Source: Amycolatopsis decaplanina DSM 44594 (lineage in GTDB: Bacteria; Actinomycetota; Actinomycetes; Mycobacteriales; Pseudonocardiaceae). From it: DNA of 64,000 nt. The position numbers and the translations under genes are program-made. Numbering within the stretch: position 1 is the stretch's first letter; each line of letters opens with the position of its first letter. The stretch spans positions 105,958-169,957 of the forward strand of contig NZ_AOHO01000026.1 in assembly GCF_000342005.1 (NCBI RefSeq), in the 5' to 3' direction. Under the pieces are notes generated by a model. It saw only the letters and a list, made by a program, of their open reading frames with translations. It ran no database searches and was not told the DNA's origin. This document shows, one piece after another, positions 1 to 8,609 of this stretch.

Positions 1-190
1 TCGCGGTCGCGGGTTTCGCCGAAAGGCGGTGGGTTGGCTCTCCATGCCGCCAGTCGGCATCCCCTCTGTCAGGTCGCTTTCGAAGTGCAGAGCTTCGGCG
101 CCCACGAGCCAGTGCGGTCCGAACCGGACGAGGCGGGGCCGGCCGCGGTCGCAGCGGGGTGACTTGCGGCCGCCCCGCTGCTCGCGTCCT
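1..190. other. No confident gene; possible gene 5' end on the minus strand
   Basis: This stretch lies beyond the stop of the minus-strand esterase gene. One minus-strand frame stays open from about 190 to the window edge and reads like protein (it contains FGPHWLVGAEALHFES), but it has no convincing ribosome binding site or start codon and its composition could be accidental. Nothing else was recognised. Confidence 0.2.
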
Positions 191-1264
191 CTATGGATGG
201 TCGAGCGCGTCCATGATCAGGGCGACGAAGTGCTTCATGTCGGCTTTGAGGCAGGCGGATTGCGCGTGCTTGCCGTGACAGCCTTCCGCCCACGTGCCGC
301 CGTCGCCGTAGTCGATGAACGTATGGGGGATCCCGGCGGCGACGAGGTGGTCACGCGTGACGCGGTTGGTCTCGCGTGCCACGTTCTCGATCGCGGCCTG
401 TACGGGGTTGTCCAGCAGGTCGCCACCGTCGCCGGTGTACATCGCCACCCCCATGCCCCGCAACGACTTCACGTGCTGTGCGGGACTCGCCTCGTTCCAC
501 GCCCTGTCCAGTGGCCACACGGGCGGCCCGAAGACGGCGTCCACCGGAACCGTCGGCGTGCCGCTGCCCGGCAGTTGCGTGCTGCCGGCCACCGCCACCC
601 GCTGCAACTGGTTCAGCAGGTCGAGCCCGCCGGAGAAACTTCCGGCGTAACCGAACAGTTCCGGCCTGGTCTCGGCGTAGTGGAACGCGCCGAAGCCACC
701 CATCGAATGTCCGGAGATCGCCCTCCCTTCCCGTTTCGCGATGGTGCGCAGGTTCGCGTCGACGAACGGGATCGCTTGGTCCAGATGGAAGTCCCGCCAG
801 TTCTGCGGACCGAGCCCGGCGGGCGGGGCGACCCAGTTCGTGTACCAGCCGCGACCGGATCCGTTGACCGCGACGGAGATCAGCGGAACGCCGCCCGCCG
901 TGGACTCCTCGAACATCTGCTGGTTCAGGCGCGTATCCGGGCGGTCAGGGTGGCCGTGCAGGTGGTACTGCACCGGATAGCGGGTGTCGCCGGACGACGC
1001 GTAGCCCTCCGGCAGCGTCACCATGATCACGTGCTCCCCGGAGACCTGCCCCTCCAGCGTCGAGTATCGCGGGACCTCGGCGGTGCGCACGACCAGCTTG
1101 AACGTGCGTCCACCGTCGTCCACCCAGGACGGCCGCCCGACGACGGTCAGTCCATGGCTGTCGGTGAAAACCGGCGGCGCGGCCGCGCTCACCGCCGGGG
1201 CGATGCCGGTGCAGGTCAGCATGGCGACCGCGACGAGTACCGCGGACAGGCCGCGTCGCATCAC
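191..1264 (-). CDS. Secreted alpha/beta-hydrolase esterase (esterase D / antigen 85-like fold)
   Basis: The 357-residue protein begins with a signal peptide (MMRR, then a hydrophobic run ending in an AxA site near residue 28) and has an esterase-type alpha/beta-hydrolase body. The nucleophile elbow GHSMGG lies at residues 185-190 (Ser187), a YPVQYHLHG oxyanion strand lies near residue 96, and a late HTFIDYGDGG supplies a plausible catalytic His. It probably hydrolyses esters outside the cell; the substrate cannot be read. Its ATG overlaps the TGA of the preceding serine hydrolase gene by 4 nt (ATGA), so the two are translationally coupled. It is the last gene of the type VII accessory operon. 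Confidence 0.85.
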   Translation of the reverse strand: MMRRGLSAVLVAVAMLTCTGIAPAVSAAAPPVFTDSHGLTVVGRPSWVDDGGRTFKLVVRTAEVPRYSTLEGQVSGEHVIMVTLPEGYASSGDTRYPVQYHLHGHPDRPDTRLNQQMFEESTAGGVPLISVAVNGSGRGWYTNWVAPPAGLGPQNWRDFHLDQAIPFVDANLRTIAKREGRAISGHSMGGFGAFHYAETRPELFGYAGSFSGGLDLLNQLQRVAVAGSTQLPGSGTPTVPVDAVFGPPVWPLDRAWNEASPAQHVKSLRGMGVAMYTGDGGDLLDNPVQAAIENVARETNRVTRDHLVAAGIPHTFIDYGDGGTWAEGCHGKHAQSACLKADMKHFVALIMDALDHP

Positions 1265-2373
1265 TTCCCCTCACACAGGGCGGCGTTGGCGACGTCGACG
1301 CCGCTCGGGTCGGTCGGGAGTTTGTTCGAGTTGGTCACGACCGACGCGAACCGGCCGTCGTCGGTGGTCAGCGTGAGCGACGCGTGCCCGGTCGGCAGGA
1401 GACCGTCGTGTCCCCAGCCCACGCCGCCGCAGGACAACTGGATGCTGAACTGCCCGAGCCCGTACCCGGCGGGCGCGTTCGGCGTCCACGGCACGACGGT
1501 GCGCATCTCCGCGAGCGCCTTCCGCGAGACGACCTCGCCCGAACCGAGTGCGCGGCCGAACTTCGCGAGGTCCCTCAAGGTGGATTCCATCGCGGCCGAC
1601 GAACTCCATTGCGACAGCTCGAACGAGGTCGTCGTCTCCACCCAGAAATAGCCGCCACCGAGCTGGAAACCCTGATAGCCGGGCAGGTAAGGATTGGTGA
1701 GCGTCCGCTTTCCCGGCGGTGGGAACGAGGTCTCGGTCAGCCCGACCGGTTCGATGATCCGTTCGGTGATCGCGTCGCCGACGTACTTGCCCGTGAGCTT
1801 CTCGATCAGCAGACCGAGCACCAGGTAGCCGACGTTGGAATAGTGGTAGGTCCCTGGTGCGGAAACCGGTTTGTCGTCCATCGCGGCGTGCACGAGCGCG
1901 GCCAGGTCGAACGTGCCGTCGGGCTTGGTCTTCGCGCCGGCGGGGTCGTGGGGGAACCCCGCGGTGTGGTTGAGCAATCGGCGCACGGTGATGACGGTGC
2001 CGTCGAAATTCCCGGTGACGACGCCGGGCAGGTACCTCTCGATGGGGGCGTCGAGGTCGACGATCCCCTCGTCGAACAACTGGAGCACCACGACCGCGGT
2101 GAACGTCTTGGTCTGACTGGCGATGCGGAAGTGGTCGTCCGCCGTGATGGGTCGCTGTCCGGGGGTGGTGGCGGAACCGCTCGAAAGGGTCCACGAGCCT
2201 TGGCCGTCGCCGGCGTGGACGGCCGCGCCGGGGCCCGCCTTCAGCTGGTAGCGGTCGAGTACGGCCTGCGTGGCGGCGTGTTCGCCGGTCTCGGCCGCCG
2301 TCGCGGGCGCGACCGGCACGGCGAGTGCGACGGCCAGTGCGACACCGGCGATCCGCTGGGTCTTGATTCCCAT
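1261..2373 (-). CDS. Secreted serine hydrolase, beta-lactamase / DD-peptidase (class C-like) family
   Basis: The 370-residue protein has an amino-terminal signal peptide (hydrophobic run, then ATAAE near residue 27). The penicillin-binding fold motifs appear in order: SxxK as SQTK at 86-89, YxN as YSN at 178-180, and an HxG-like HDG near residue 325 in GWGHDGLLPTGHAS. This is the PF00144 family, which holds D-alanyl-D-alanine carboxypeptidases, esterases and class C beta-lactamases; the sequence alone does not say which. It starts 12 nt after the WXG-motif gene and overlaps the esterase start by 4 nt. The position suggests exported cell-wall or lipid hydrolysis tied to the secretion substrates upstream. 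Confidence 0.85.
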   Translation of the reverse strand: MGIKTQRIAGVALAVALAVPVAPATAAETGEHAATQAVLDRYQLKAGPGAAVHAGDGQGSWTLSSGSATTPGQRPITADDHFRIASQTKTFTAVVVLQLFDEGIVDLDAPIERYLPGVVTGNFDGTVITVRRLLNHTAGFPHDPAGAKTKPDGTFDLAALVHAAMDDKPVSAPGTYHYSNVGYLVLGLLIEKLTGKYVGDAITERIIEPVGLTETSFPPPGKRTLTNPYLPGYQGFQLGGGYFWVETTTSFELSQWSSSAAMESTLRDLAKFGRALGSGEVVSRKALAEMRTVVPWTPNAPAGYGLGQFSIQLSCGGVGWGHDGLLPTGHASLTLTTDDGRFASVVTNSNKLPTDPSGVDVANAALCEGK

Positions 2374-2385
2374 TTCTCTTCTCCC

Positions 2386-3183
2386 TCAGTTTTCGTCGGA
2401 ATCCCGCGACGGCTCCGTGCCGGAGTCCGCGGAGGCGCCACCGGCGGCCTCGCCGATCACGGTGAGGCCTTTCTCGACGACGTCGAGCACACCGGCCACA
2501 CCCTCGAGCAATTTCACGAGGTTCTCGCCGCTGACGAGCAGTTCTCCCAGTTTCGCCGCGATCCGGCCGCCGTGATCGACGGCGATCGCCACGCACTCCG
2601 GGATCGCCTCGGCGATACTGGCCCCGAAGGTCGCGGGCGCCGCCGCGATGGCCCTGGTCATGATCGGCACGATTCTTCCGACGGCCTCGGTGATCAGGCG
2701 GGTGACGATGTCGACGGCCTGCGCCACCACTTCACCGGCCGCGATGATCGCCTTCGCGTTGGTCGCCGCCGACTCCGCGACCGTTTTGATCCCGTCGGCC
2801 AGCTTCGTGGCCGTCGCGGTGTAGTTCTGTTTGGCGCCCCCGGACCATTCGCTCGTCTCGTTCTCCGCCGTGGAGCCGTAGGCGTCGGCGACGGAGTTCG
2901 CGCTCCGCGAGACCTTGTCGTGCTCACCGGAGGGAGCCGACACGGATTCCGGTTCACCGCGAAGCTGCCCGAGCGGCTCTTCGAGGAACGAGATCATCGG
3001 CGTCAGGAAGTCGCACCCCGCACTGCTCAGCGCGGACAGCGGGCTCGCCGTCGAGCCGAGCATGTCGAGCGAGACAGCGGGCTCGCCGCTGAGCTCCGGC
3101 GACAGCCATTCCTTGGCACCGACGGAATCCCGCGCGACGCGAAGGTTTGCGAGCGCGGTGTTGATCTCGACCGCCGTGGTCAT
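2386..3183 (-). CDS. WXG-motif alpha-helical protein, probable type VII secretion substrate
   Basis: The 265-residue protein has no signal peptide. It is almost entirely helical, with a W-S-G turn (EWSGG, Trp113) between two helices, which resembles the helix-WXG-helix hairpin of Esx proteins. A long alanine- and isoleucine-rich amphipathic helix follows (about 150-240), then an acidic Ser/Asp-rich tail. The ATG at 3183 is fixed by its 4-nt overlap with the EspC-like stop; a longer open frame upstream only shadows neighbouring genes. The neighbours support a role as a type VII substrate or a partner of one. I do not recognise a named family, and no toxin catalytic motif is visible. Confidence 0.7.
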   Translation of the reverse strand: MTTAVEINTALANLRVARDSVGAKEWLSPELSGEPAVSLDMLGSTASPLSALSSAGCDFLTPMISFLEEPLGQLRGEPESVSAPSGEHDKVSRSANSVADAYGSTAENETSEWSGGAKQNYTATATKLADGIKTVAESAATNAKAIIAAGEVVAQAVDIVTRLITEAVGRIVPIMTRAIAAAPATFGASIAEAIPECVAIAVDHGGRIAAKLGELLVSGENLVKLLEGVAGVLDVVEKGLTVIGEAAGGASADSGTEPSRDSDEN

Positions 3184-3509
3184 CGTGTTCCCCCGTCGAG
3201 CGTGCCGCCGGCGTCCAGGCGCGCGGCGTGGTCTTCGTCCGTGCTCTGATAAAGGTCGGCCGCCCGCCGCAAGCCGTCGCCGACCTTGTCCATGGTCGAC
3301 GCGGTGTGGGCGAACGCGTCCATCGTCCGGCTCATCGCGGCCCCGATGCCCGCGGTGAAGCATCGCGCGAACGGTCCGAGCGCCGTCGGCGGCATTTCGC
3401 CGGGCAGCGAGGTGCCTAGTGACGACAACTGATCGGCGTGCGCGGCGAGCCTGCCCGCGTGCCGGCGTAGCTGGTCGGAATCGACGGTGTAGGACGGTTC
3501 CGCGGTCAT
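3180..3509 (-). CDS. EspC-like type VII secretion target (DUF2580 family)
   Basis: This 109-residue helical protein has the layout of the EspC/DUF2580 family: a first helix with RRHAGRLAAHADQL, a loop with Gly/Pro, and a second helix beginning near FTAGIGAAMSRTMDAF, then a D/E-rich tail. Such proteins are WXG100-related and are exported by ESX systems, usually as partners of other helical proteins. Start and stop both overlap the neighbours by 4 nt (YbaB-like upstream, WXG-motif protein downstream), which suggests balanced co-translation. Confidence 0.75.
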   Translation of the reverse strand: MTAEPSYTVDSDQLRRHAGRLAAHADQLSSLGTSLPGEMPPTALGPFARCFTAGIGAAMSRTMDAFAHTASTMDKVGDGLRRAADLYQSTDEDHAARLDAGGTLDGGTR

Positions 3510-3853
3510 CGCACGACCTCCGGCGAGAGGTGCCGTGTGAGCTGGGTGAGTGCCGGGCCGTCGCCGAGATACCCGGCCATGACGTCGGCCATCCGCTCAC
3601 CGGCGAGACGCTGGGCCTCGCGTGCGGTGGTCAAGATGAGAGCGGCGAGCGCGTCGACCTCGAGCTTGCGGGCCGCGGGCGTCAACGCGACACCCTTGAG
3701 CACGCCTGCCGCGTTGACCGAAACGGTGACCTCGCCCCGAGGTGAGCGTGCCGTCGCACCTGCCTGCTCGAGACTCTCCCGAGCCTGGCGCGCACCGTCC
3801 GCCGCGCGTTCGAGCCGGCCTCGGTAGTCGGCGAGCCATTGTGCCGGCTCCAT
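3506..3853 (-). CDS. YbaB/EbfC family nucleoid-associated protein
   Basis: The 115-residue protein has the YbaB/EbfC pattern: an amino-terminal helix (residues 1-32), a beta segment with GEVTVSVNAAGVLKGVALTP, and a carboxy-terminal helix around ILTTAREAQRLAGERM. Classical YbaB binds DNA as a dimer. In actinobacteria, divergent copies commonly sit beside EspC- and EspG-like genes, as here, and their role there is unclear. It starts 30 nt after the EspG-like stop and overlaps the EspC-like start by 4 nt. Confidence 0.75.
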   Translation of the reverse strand: MEPAQWLADYRGRLERAADGARQARESLEQAGATARSPRGEVTVSVNAAGVLKGVALTPAARKLEVDALAALILTTAREAQRLAGERMADVMAGYLGDGPALTQLTRHLSPEVVR

Positions 3854-3883
3854 GATGTTCCCCTTTCTCGTTCCACGGTGTCG

Positions 3884-4603
3884 TCATTGGCGGGCCAGTG
3901 CCGCGGCCTCGCGTATTAAGCGGACAAGTTCGTTGTGCCGCAACGGGTTCACGCTCACCCAGCCGCGGTCGTCCTGGTCGATCCGCACTCTCCCGGCAGG
4001 ACCGTCCAACCAGGACAGTTCAAAGGGCCGCTTCTCGTCGCCCGGCCCGCGCACGACACCGAGCTGGCCGCGTCCCGTCACCGAAGGCAGCACGGCGGCG
4101 AGCGCTTCGACGGCCGGATCGTCGCCGACGGCACCAGGAGGAAAGGTGATCGGCAGGGTCGGTGCGGCCGCGATCTCCGGGAGAAGGTTCGCGAGCGTGT
4201 CGGCCAGGGCGTCGTATGCGACCGTCATGACGGCGACCGGGCCCGGCGTACCCCCGATCGGCTGGCCGCACAGGACGGCTCGGTCCCCGTGGATCATGGC
4301 CGCGAACCCCGTCAAGGTCCCCTGGTGGGCCAGCACCAGATCGACCGAGCTGTGGTGCCCGCGCAGCGCGGCCACCAGATCCGCGGCCATGCCGATGGGT
4401 TCTTCCGCCGTGGCGAGGCCACGCTCGGCCAGTGAACCACCCGCGGCACGGAGCAGCACCTCGCGTTCGCTCGCGATCCGGCCGGACGACGGGATCCGCA
4501 ACGGAAACGGCGGCGGTGTCCCCGCGTAGGTCGCGAGCAGATCCAGCTCCGCGAGCTCGAAGTGGCTGCCGTGTTCATCGAGTGGGGTGGTCGTGATCGT
4601 CAT
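3884..4603 (-). CDS. EspG-like ESX secretion-associated chaperone
   Basis: The 239-residue cytosolic protein matches the ESX secretion-associated EspG family: an amino-terminal FELAELDLLATYAG segment, alternating strands and helices, and a late block with WLDGPAGRVRIDQDDRGWVSV. EspG proteins bind PE-PPE-type substrates in the cytosol and keep them soluble for export. The start is set at the ATG at 4603, which overlaps the preceding stop by 4 nt (ATGA); the frame is open further upstream, but that part only shadows the neighbour. The upstream PPE-like gene is the natural client. Confidence 0.7.
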   Translation of the reverse strand: MTITTTPLDEHGSHFELAELDLLATYAGTPPPFPLRIPSSGRIASEREVLLRAAGGSLAERGLATAEEPIGMAADLVAALRGHHSSVDLVLAHQGTLTGFAAMIHGDRAVLCGQPIGGTPGPVAVMTVAYDALADTLANLLPEIAAAPTLPITFPPGAVGDDPAVEALAAVLPSVTGRGQLGVVRGPGDEKRPFELSWLDGPAGRVRIDQDDRGWVSVNPLRHNELVRLIREAAALARQ

Positions 4604-4962
4604 GAGGCCCGCCCCGCTTCGCCGCTGGTTTCGACGGCCTTCGTGCCGGCCCTGAGGTCCTCGCCGGACCGCTCGTCGTGCTCTTGGTACTTGCGCTTGG
4701 CGGCCGCGAGCATCTGCTGGTATTCCCTGACTTCGCGTTCCGTGGACTCGACCTCGCCCGCGAGACCGGAACCGCCCGCGGCCTCTCGCAAGCGGTTCGC
4801 CAAATGCACGGCAGGCGGCGCGGTTCCCAGCATCGGCAGCCGTTCCGCGAGCCTGCTCGCGGTGGCCACCAGGTCGGCGGTGAGATCGCCGAGATCGGCG
4901 AGTGTCGTGATACGCGCCTCGAGCAGCTCCAGCTCGACTTCGATTCCGCGCCCTTCGCTCAT
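4600..4962 (-). CDS. Small helical protein of the type VII cluster (WXG100-like size)
   Basis: This is a 120-residue, highly charged helical protein with two long helices (about 8-40 and 60-95; the second includes STEREVREYQQMLAAAKRKY) and a disordered tail. There is no WXG motif, but the size and hairpin layout are Esx-like. I place the start at the second ATG (4962), since it overlaps the PPE-like stop as ATGA, the pattern used elsewhere in this operon; an ATG six bases upstream would add two residues. Exact family unknown. Confidence 0.65.
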   Translation of the reverse strand: MSEGRGIEVELELLEARITTLADLGDLTADLVATASRLAERLPMLGTAPPAVHLANRLREAAGGSGLAGEVESTEREVREYQQMLAAAKRKYQEHDERSGEDLRAGTKAVETSGEAGRAS

Positions 4963-6011
4963 CGCCACTCCCGCAGGGGAAGGCCGATGACCGCCTCACT
5001 GGCGGGTTCCGCGAGCGGGAAGAGCGCGTGGTCGATCGTCGGCAGCTGGTTCGTGTGGTCTTCCTCGGCGGACCGGCCGCGCGTGCCTGAGCCGGGCGGA
5101 GCCAGATGGCCCACGGAGCCCGCGCGCGTCGCGGCCGATTCGGCGGCTGCCTGCGCCGCTGTCGCGCCGAGTCCTCCCGGTAGTGCCGCCGCCCCTACCC
5201 GCGCACCGTTCGCGAGGGGGCTCACGAAGCCCGCGGGCGAACCGGCCACGGTTCCGGCGGCGACGCCTGCTCCGGTGGACGCCCCGGCCATCGCACCCTG
5301 CACGAGACCGCCGGTCCCGGTGAGGCGCCGCCACGACGACCCGCTGGCGGAGGTGCCGTCCGAAGGCGAGGCCGAGCCGTTCGCCGTGGTGTCGCCACCG
5401 CCCGGCATGGTCGAGGCGGCCGGGATCGCGCCCTGTGCCTGGCCGATCAACCGGCTCGAGTCCGTCAGGCTCGACTCGTAGGTCCGCATCGCCTGGACGG
5501 CACGCTGCTTCTGCAGGTCGCTCGCGTTGGTGTCGGCGTAGAAGCTGAACCCGGCTCCGCCGAAGGTCCAGTTCGCCGACATGTCGGTCATCGGTGCCGC
5601 CGGGTCGCCCGGCGGAGCGGGCATCATGGCCCTCGCCCACGCCAGCGCGTCGGCCGCCTGTTCCGCGGCCCGCTCGCCCGCGTACGCCAGGTCCGCGATC
5701 TTCTCCACCCGGTCAGCGAGTACGAGGAGGCGCTGTGCCGCCTCCTCCGCACTGCTGCCTCGCCAGCTGTCCAGCAACGCGGCGCGTTGCTCGCGCAACA
5801 CTTCCGCGTGGTTGACCAACGCCGCCCGGTGCGCGGACCAGTCCGCGGCGATGGTGCTGACATCCGTGATGTCGGCGTCCTGCCACAACATCCGGTGCAG
5901 CTCTTCGTGGCTGTAGGCCTCCCAGATCACCTCGCCTTCCGGCGGCGTGGGCCGGCCGAAGTACACGTCCCACACCCCGGAGATGTCAGCCGATGCCGTC
6001 TCGGTGCTCAC
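4959..6011 (-). CDS. PPE-like / helical type VII secretion substrate with Gly/Ala-rich tail
   Basis: The 350-residue protein has a helical amino half with a WRGSSAEEAAQRL turn like the W-x-G of PPE/WXG proteins, then a low-complexity Gly/Ala/Ser/Pro region (about 200-320) and an acidic end. It lacks a signal peptide, as expected for an ESX substrate. The start is the GTG at 6011, which has a strong GGAAGGGGG ribosome site just upstream; the ATG at 6053 lacks one. It heads the operon, and EspG- and EspC-like genes follow, so it is the probable main cargo. No catalytic domain is visible in the tail. Confidence 0.65.
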   Translation of the reverse strand: MSTETASADISGVWDVYFGRPTPPEGEVIWEAYSHEELHRMLWQDADITDVSTIAADWSAHRAALVNHAEVLREQRAALLDSWRGSSAEEAAQRLLVLADRVEKIADLAYAGERAAEQAADALAWARAMMPAPPGDPAAPMTDMSANWTFGGAGFSFYADTNASDLQKQRAVQAMRTYESSLTDSSRLIGQAQGAIPAASTMPGGGDTTANGSASPSDGTSASGSSWRRLTGTGGLVQGAMAGASTGAGVAAGTVAGSPAGFVSPLANGARVGAAALPGGLGATAAQAAAESAATRAGSVGHLAPPGSGTRGRSAEEDHTNQLPTIDHALFPLAEPASEAVIGLPLREWR

Positions 6012-6132
6012 CCCGGTACCCCCTTCCAGCCGGCCGCTTGTCGAGGTGGCCAATGCTGGCGGCGAGCGGGCCGGAGCCGGAAGGTCGCGAAGCGGCCATT
6101 TGCGGCCGGTGGCACTGACCAGGGGAAAGGCC

Positions 6133-8475
6133 CTAGCGCTGGGCGCGGTAGGCCTTGGCGAGGTGCTGCTGCAAGCGCGCGTGCCGGAACTGGTAGACGG
6201 CGCCGGACTGGCGCAGCACCCCCCGCCGGTACGCGTCGTCGAGGAACGCGGTGACGGCCCAAGGCAGTTTGCGGAGGAGCGGGAGCCGGAAGCGGGTGAA
6301 GATCAGCCACTGCCCCCACGCGGTGAAGGTGATCACGTACGCGAAACCCGTGGCGAGCCCGCCGGTGAGGCCGAGCAGAGCACTGACCCTGAACGACCGC
6401 GTCAGGTGAAGCGACGGGCCCGTGATGCCCTCCACCGCGGCCACGGCCGCGAAGCTGCCGAGGCCGATCGCGATCGCGAGCACCGGCGCGAACAAGCCGA
6501 CGACGCGCAGCACGGTCGAGCGGTTCGCCGCGAGCAGATCGGCGGGGCTGGTGGCGGTGTTCAGGTCGGCGGGTACTTCGAGCAGGGTGAGGAGCGCCAG
6601 CAGCCCACCGCAGACCGGGCCGAAGGCAAGCCCGAAGGTGGTGATGTCGGCGAGGATCAGGCGGAGGAGGTGGCCGAGATCGTCGATGATGACGAGATCG
6701 GGCGACAGTGCTTTCACGAAGACGCCGACGAAGGTGATGGCGATGGCCGCCAGCACGCCGCCGGCCACACCCGACGCGAACCTGACGGCGATCTTCCTCC
6801 TGAGGCGGGGCCGGCGTGCCCGACGGTCGAACAGTCGCACACGTACGCGTGTCGGTTCGAGGGTCCCGGCCTTGCGGACCACCAGTAACGAATACAACAG
6901 GCCGAACGGAACGGCGATCACCGCCCCGCTGACCAGTCCGTCGACGAAGACGACGGAAAACCGGAACGGAAGTCCTGAGGTGAGCGAGTTGAGGGGGGAC
7001 AAGACGAACCAGACGACGAGCGATGTGGCCAGCCACGCGAAAGCCGTCACCAGGAGGACGCGCGACCAGCGGCTCAGCGAACTGCCCAGCCGCCACCATT
7101 CGAGGTCGCCGGTGTCCCGCCGGTCGAGGTCGTCCGCGAGGAAGCCGAGCCAGTGGCGGATCTGTTCGAGATCCCAGCGCTCCCGGATGTCGCCGGTCTC
7201 TCGCTGCCCGCCGTAGACGGTGGGGATGAACGTGTCGAGCAGATGCTCTTCGAGAGCCTGCGCCGTCGGGAAGCGGCCGGTGTCCAGCAGGCTCACCGGG
7301 TCGCGGTCGCGTGAGTCGCTGTAGACCGTACGGGCGAGCCCGACCATGAGCGGGGTTTCCATGACCGTGGCGAGGTTCGCGGCCGGCGCTTCGGCGTCAC
7401 GCAACGCGTCCAAGACCGGATCCCACGCCGTGGCCGGGCTGCCGGAGGTGACGCGCCGCGCCGTTCGGGGCAGGTAGCCGGCGAGGTCGTCGACGCTGAG
7501 GTCGGTCAGTTCGACGACGGCGGCCGACGTCAGCGTCTGGAACGTGGTGACGGCGTTCTCGTATTCGTCGAAGCGACTGGTCAGGAGCAGCGGCCCGGAC
7601 AGGGAGTTGAGCGCTTCGAGCGCCGGCTGGTGCAGTCCCTCGGCGATCTCGTCGAAGCCGTCGAGCACGGGCAGGATGTAGCCGGTGTCGACCAGCACGG
7701 CCGCCAGCGTCGAGCCGCCGGGGGCCCCAGCGGAGAGACCGGGATGGTCGCGCTGAAGTGTCTCGACGAGCCAGGTGCGCAACGGCATCGCGGCCGGATT
7801 CCACGAGCCGATGGTGAAGATCACCGGGACGACGCCGCCGCGATTCCGGGCGGCCAGCGCGTCGAGCACGAACCGCAGCGTCAGCACGGTCTTGCCCGCG
7901 CCCGCGCGACCCAGCACCACCAGCTTCCGTGACGGGATGCCGCGGTAGACGTCCGCGATGTCGCCGATCTCGCCGGAGAGGTCCAGCGGTGCCGCGGTCA
8001 TGCCGTGCGGAACGCGGCAGATGTTGTCCCAGTGGTCGGCGAGGTCGTCCGCGTTCCGCCACCGGACGGGGAGAGGGAAGGGGTCGTGTACGCGGCGCAG
8101 TTCCTCCTCGCGCCGGAGCCGGGTGGCGATGATCGTGGCCAGATGGTCCGCCGCCTTCGGCACCTCGTCGGGGACGACGACGAGGGAGGGGGCCGGGACC
8201 ACCGGCGCGTCGCCGGTGTCGCTCGACGGCGCTTCGACGGGCTCTTCCGGTTGCGTGCCGTCCGCGGCGGAGAGGAGCTCGCGGCGCTCGTGCGGGGTGA
8301 TGCCGAGGGCGTCGGCGAGCAACGTCACGGTGCCGATGCGCGGGTCGGTGCCCCCGCCGGTTTCGAGCCGGCGGATGGTCCGCACGCCGACGCCGGACCG
8401 GGCGGCCAGCCCGTCCTGGGTCAGACCGGCCCGTCGGCGGGCATCGCGGAGGAGAACGCCGAACCGACTGGCCAC
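6133..8475 (-). CDS. XRE HTH-NACHT NTPase with six predicted membrane helices (NLR-like)
   Basis: The 780-residue protein starts with an XRE/Cro helix-turn-helix (residues 4-65, RRRAGLTQDGLAARSGVGVR). An acidic Pro/Glu linker and a NACHT-type P-loop NTPase follow: Walker A GRAGAGKT at 189-196, Walker B ILPVLDGFDE at about 267-276, then the sensor-like LLLTSRFDEY. A helical region and about six hydrophobic segments (roughly 490-740) end in the FRHARLQQHLA helix seen in many actinobacterial NACHT proteins. The start is the GTG at 8475 with GGAGGG upstream; frames further upstream do not read like protein. Bacterial NACHT proteins include phage-defence NLR relatives; this domain order could also be a signalling regulator. 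No effector nuclease or protease domain is seen. Confidence 0.8.
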   Translation of the reverse strand: MASRFGVLLRDARRRAGLTQDGLAARSGVGVRTIRRLETGGGTDPRIGTVTLLADALGITPHERRELLSAADGTQPEEPVEAPSSDTGDAPVVPAPSLVVVPDEVPKAADHLATIIATRLRREEELRRVHDPFPLPVRWRNADDLADHWDNICRVPHGMTAAPLDLSGEIGDIADVYRGIPSRKLVVLGRAGAGKTVLTLRFVLDALAARNRGGVVPVIFTIGSWNPAAMPLRTWLVETLQRDHPGLSAGAPGGSTLAAVLVDTGYILPVLDGFDEIAEGLHQPALEALNSLSGPLLLTSRFDEYENAVTTFQTLTSAAVVELTDLSVDDLAGYLPRTARRVTSGSPATAWDPVLDALRDAEAPAANLATVMETPLMVGLARTVYSDSRDRDPVSLLDTGRFPTAQALEEHLLDTFIPTVYGGQRETGDIRERWDLEQIRHWLGFLADDLDRRDTGDLEWWRLGSSLSRWSRVLLVTAFAWLATSLVVWFVLSPLNSLTSGLPFRFSVVFVDGLVSGAVIAVPFGLLYSLLVVRKAGTLEPTRVRVRLFDRRARRPRLRRKIAVRFASGVAGGVLAAIAITFVGVFVKALSPDLVIIDDLGHLLRLILADITTFGLAFGPVCGGLLALLTLLEVPADLNTATSPADLLAANRSTVLRVVGLFAPVLAIAIGLGSFAAVAAVEGITGPSLHLTRSFRVSALLGLTGGLATGFAYVITFTAWGQWLIFTRFRLPLLRKLPWAVTAFLDDAYRRGVLRQSGAVYQFRHARLQQHLAKAYRAQR

Positions 8476-8609
8476 AGGCGACGTCCCTCCAGATGCGCTG
8501 TGCGACGGGGGACCATCGTAGTGGGCCGACCGGCCAGGAACGGCAGTCGGTCGGCCTGGTCCGTGACCTGCGGAACCCGTGAGACTGAGCCGAAGACGGG
8601 AGGAGCACG

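Noticed and set aside
29..1651. Long plus-strand open frame opposite the esterase and beta-lactamase-like genes
   Set aside because: Composition is Arg/Gly/His-rich as expected from the antisense of high-GC genes, it has no ribosome site, and it covers two well-supported minus-strand genes.
6085..6110. Short hairpin (CGGCC/GGCCG) after the XRE-NACHT gene as a terminator
   Set aside because: Only five base pairs and no T-tract on the minus strand; too weak to report.
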